The position numbers and the translations under genes are program-made. From Moringa oleifera (taxonomy: Eukaryota > Streptophyta > Magnoliopsida > Brassicales > Moringaceae): DNA of 64,000 nt. Below the pieces are notes generated by a model, which ran no database searches, had not been told where the DNA came from, and saw only the letters and a list, made by a program, of their open reading frames with translations. Position 1 is the stretch's first letter, and every line of letters starts with the position of its first letter. This document shows positions 63,112-64,000 of the stretch, one piece after another. The stretch lies in contig JAJFZO010000191.1 of the NCBI GenBank assembly GCA_021397835.1, forward strand, positions 1,679,001 to 1,743,000, in the 5' to 3' direction.

Positions 63112-64000
63112 ATGGTTAATCCCAAATCAGCGGCTAAAGAGAGCGTGCCCTGCGATTTCTGCAGCGAGCAGGTTGCGGTGCTGTACTGTAGAGCTGACTC
63201 CGCGAAGCTATGCTTATTTTGTGACCAGCACGTGCACTCTGCGAACTTGCTTTCGCGCAAGCACATCCGGTCGCAGATCTGCGATAACTGCGGCACCGAG
63301 CCGGCTTCGTTCCGATGTGCGACGGACAACTTAGTGCTGTGCCAGGAGTGCGATTGGGATGCGCACGGGAGCTGCTCTATCTCTGCCTCGCACGAACGCA
63401 CTCCCATGGAGGGTTTCTCGGGCTGCCCATTGGCGTTTGAGCTGGCATCCTTGTGGGGTTTTGATATTGAGGGCAAAAAACCTGATGAGTGCCCGCCGTC
63501 GACTGAGAGCTGGAGTGAGTGCCAAGATTTGGTGATGCCTGTTGACTGGTGGGCATGCAAATCCAGCGATGGAGGAGTGAACATTCAAGAGTTGATGGTG
63601 CCAAATGAAACAGGCATGGATTATCATAGTCTGAACTCCGGAGAGATGATGCAAACGGTGTGGAAGAAACAGAGCCCAAGTATTGGTAAGCATAAGCAGG
63701 TGATATACAAGCAGTTGGTGGAGTTACTTAAGAGGGATTTGGTGGGGGAAGATGGTGATGGAGGAGGAGGAGAGAATATGGTGCCAAGTACACCGAACAG
63801 CAGCGGGTGGACACGGAACGGGCAGGGGCCTGGTCTGGAGAATACGGGTGCTGAGGCAGGTTCTGCTGTTGGTCGCCAGCAGCAAACAACGCCCTTTATG
63901 TCATTGCTTATGTTACCCTCGCAGGTGGATTTGAAAGAAAATGAGAGTGTTGTGGGTGGAGATAATTTGTGGAATGCTAACTCTAATGGACAGAGCACTC
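63112..64000 (+). CDS. CONSTANS-like double B-box protein (COL14/15, BBX12/13 type), 5' part
   Basis: Open from ATG 63112 to the window end without a stop (296 codons). Two adjacent B-boxes are complete. B-box 1 begins [20 protein letters not shown] at residue 14 and includes [16 protein letters not shown]-box 2 begins [20 protein letters not shown] and includes CDWDAHG, with the last zinc ligand H in SASHERTP. Downstream is [18 protein letters not shown], a conserved stretch of this subgroup, and then Gly/Ser/Asn-rich sequence. The CCT domain expected at the C-terminus lies outside the window. Such factors act in the nucleus in light, clock or flowering control. TTTCAG just before the ATG suggests a 5' UTR intron. 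Confidence 0.93.
   Translation, partial: MVNPKSAAKESVPCDFCSEQVAVLYCRADSAKLCLFCDQHVHSANLLSRKHIRSQICDNCGTEPASFRCATDNLVLCQECDWDAHGSCSISASHERTPMEGFSGCPLAFELASLWGFDIEGKKPDECPPSTESWSECQDLVMPVDWWACKSSDGGVNIQELMVPNETGMDYHSLNSGEMMQTVWKKQSPSIGKHKQVIYKQLVELLKRDLVGEDGDGGGGENMVPSTPNSSGWTRNGQGPGLENTGAEAGSAVGRQQQTTPFMSLLMLPSQVDLKENESVVGGDNLWNANSNGQST

Overview
This window is nuclear DNA of a flowering plant, almost certainly a eudicot. Genes are split by GT-AG introns that are AT-rich and often long. The intergenic DNA is very AT-rich with many microsatellites. The protein families include plant-specific ones: WRKY, DUF1644, CYSTM, GEM-like GRAM, CONSTANS-like and a CFL1-type WW protein. There are no bacterial, organellar or viral genes. 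The species cannot be named from the sequence.

Layout. 1-8.65 kb (+): C-terminal third of separase, with the 5' part outside the window. 9.4-13.1 kb (-): DUF1644 zinc-finger-like protein with a long leader. 13.1-17.1 kb: AT-rich spacer with repeat copies and a possible inverted-repeat transposon. 17.2-20.2 kb (+): kinetochore protein NDC80 behind an E2F site. 20.2-24.4 kb: AT-rich spacer with retroelement relics. 24.5-26.3 kb (+): group IIb WRKY. 27.6-31.6 kb (+): pinin-like splicing-associated protein. 33.4-36.5 kb (+): LEA_2/NHL membrane protein whose last exon lies 2.3 kb away. 37.6-38.3 kb (+): V-ATPase subunit G. 40.1-43.7 kb (+): Alba-domain RNA-binding protein with an RGG tail. 44.5-45.3 kb (-): 84-residue CYSTM peptide that needs a GC-AG intron. 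46.4-47.6 kb (+): GEM-like GRAM protein. 47.6-51.6 kb: no confident gene. 51.7-52.9 kb (-): WW-domain protein. 55.5-57.2 kb (+): LITAF-domain protein. 57.5-57.7 kb (-): a MIR169 hairpin. 57.7-63.1 kb: no confident protein gene. 63.1 kb to the end (+): double B-box CONSTANS-like gene, cut by the window edge.

The genes are independent plant loci, not operons. Two of them, separase and NDC80, act in chromosome segregation and lie within 9 kb of each other. Several loci (WRKY, LEA_2, CYSTM, GEM-like, LITAF, MIR169) belong to stress-related families. The most useful extractions beyond plain open reading frames are the MIR169 hairpin, the complete CYSTM gene, the short last exon of the LEA_2 gene, the E2F, telo-box, site II and evening-element promoter motifs, and a dispersed AT-rich repeat family with at least six copies. 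Exon boundaries were set by hand from splice signals, reading phase and family knowledge. No alignment or RNA evidence was available.
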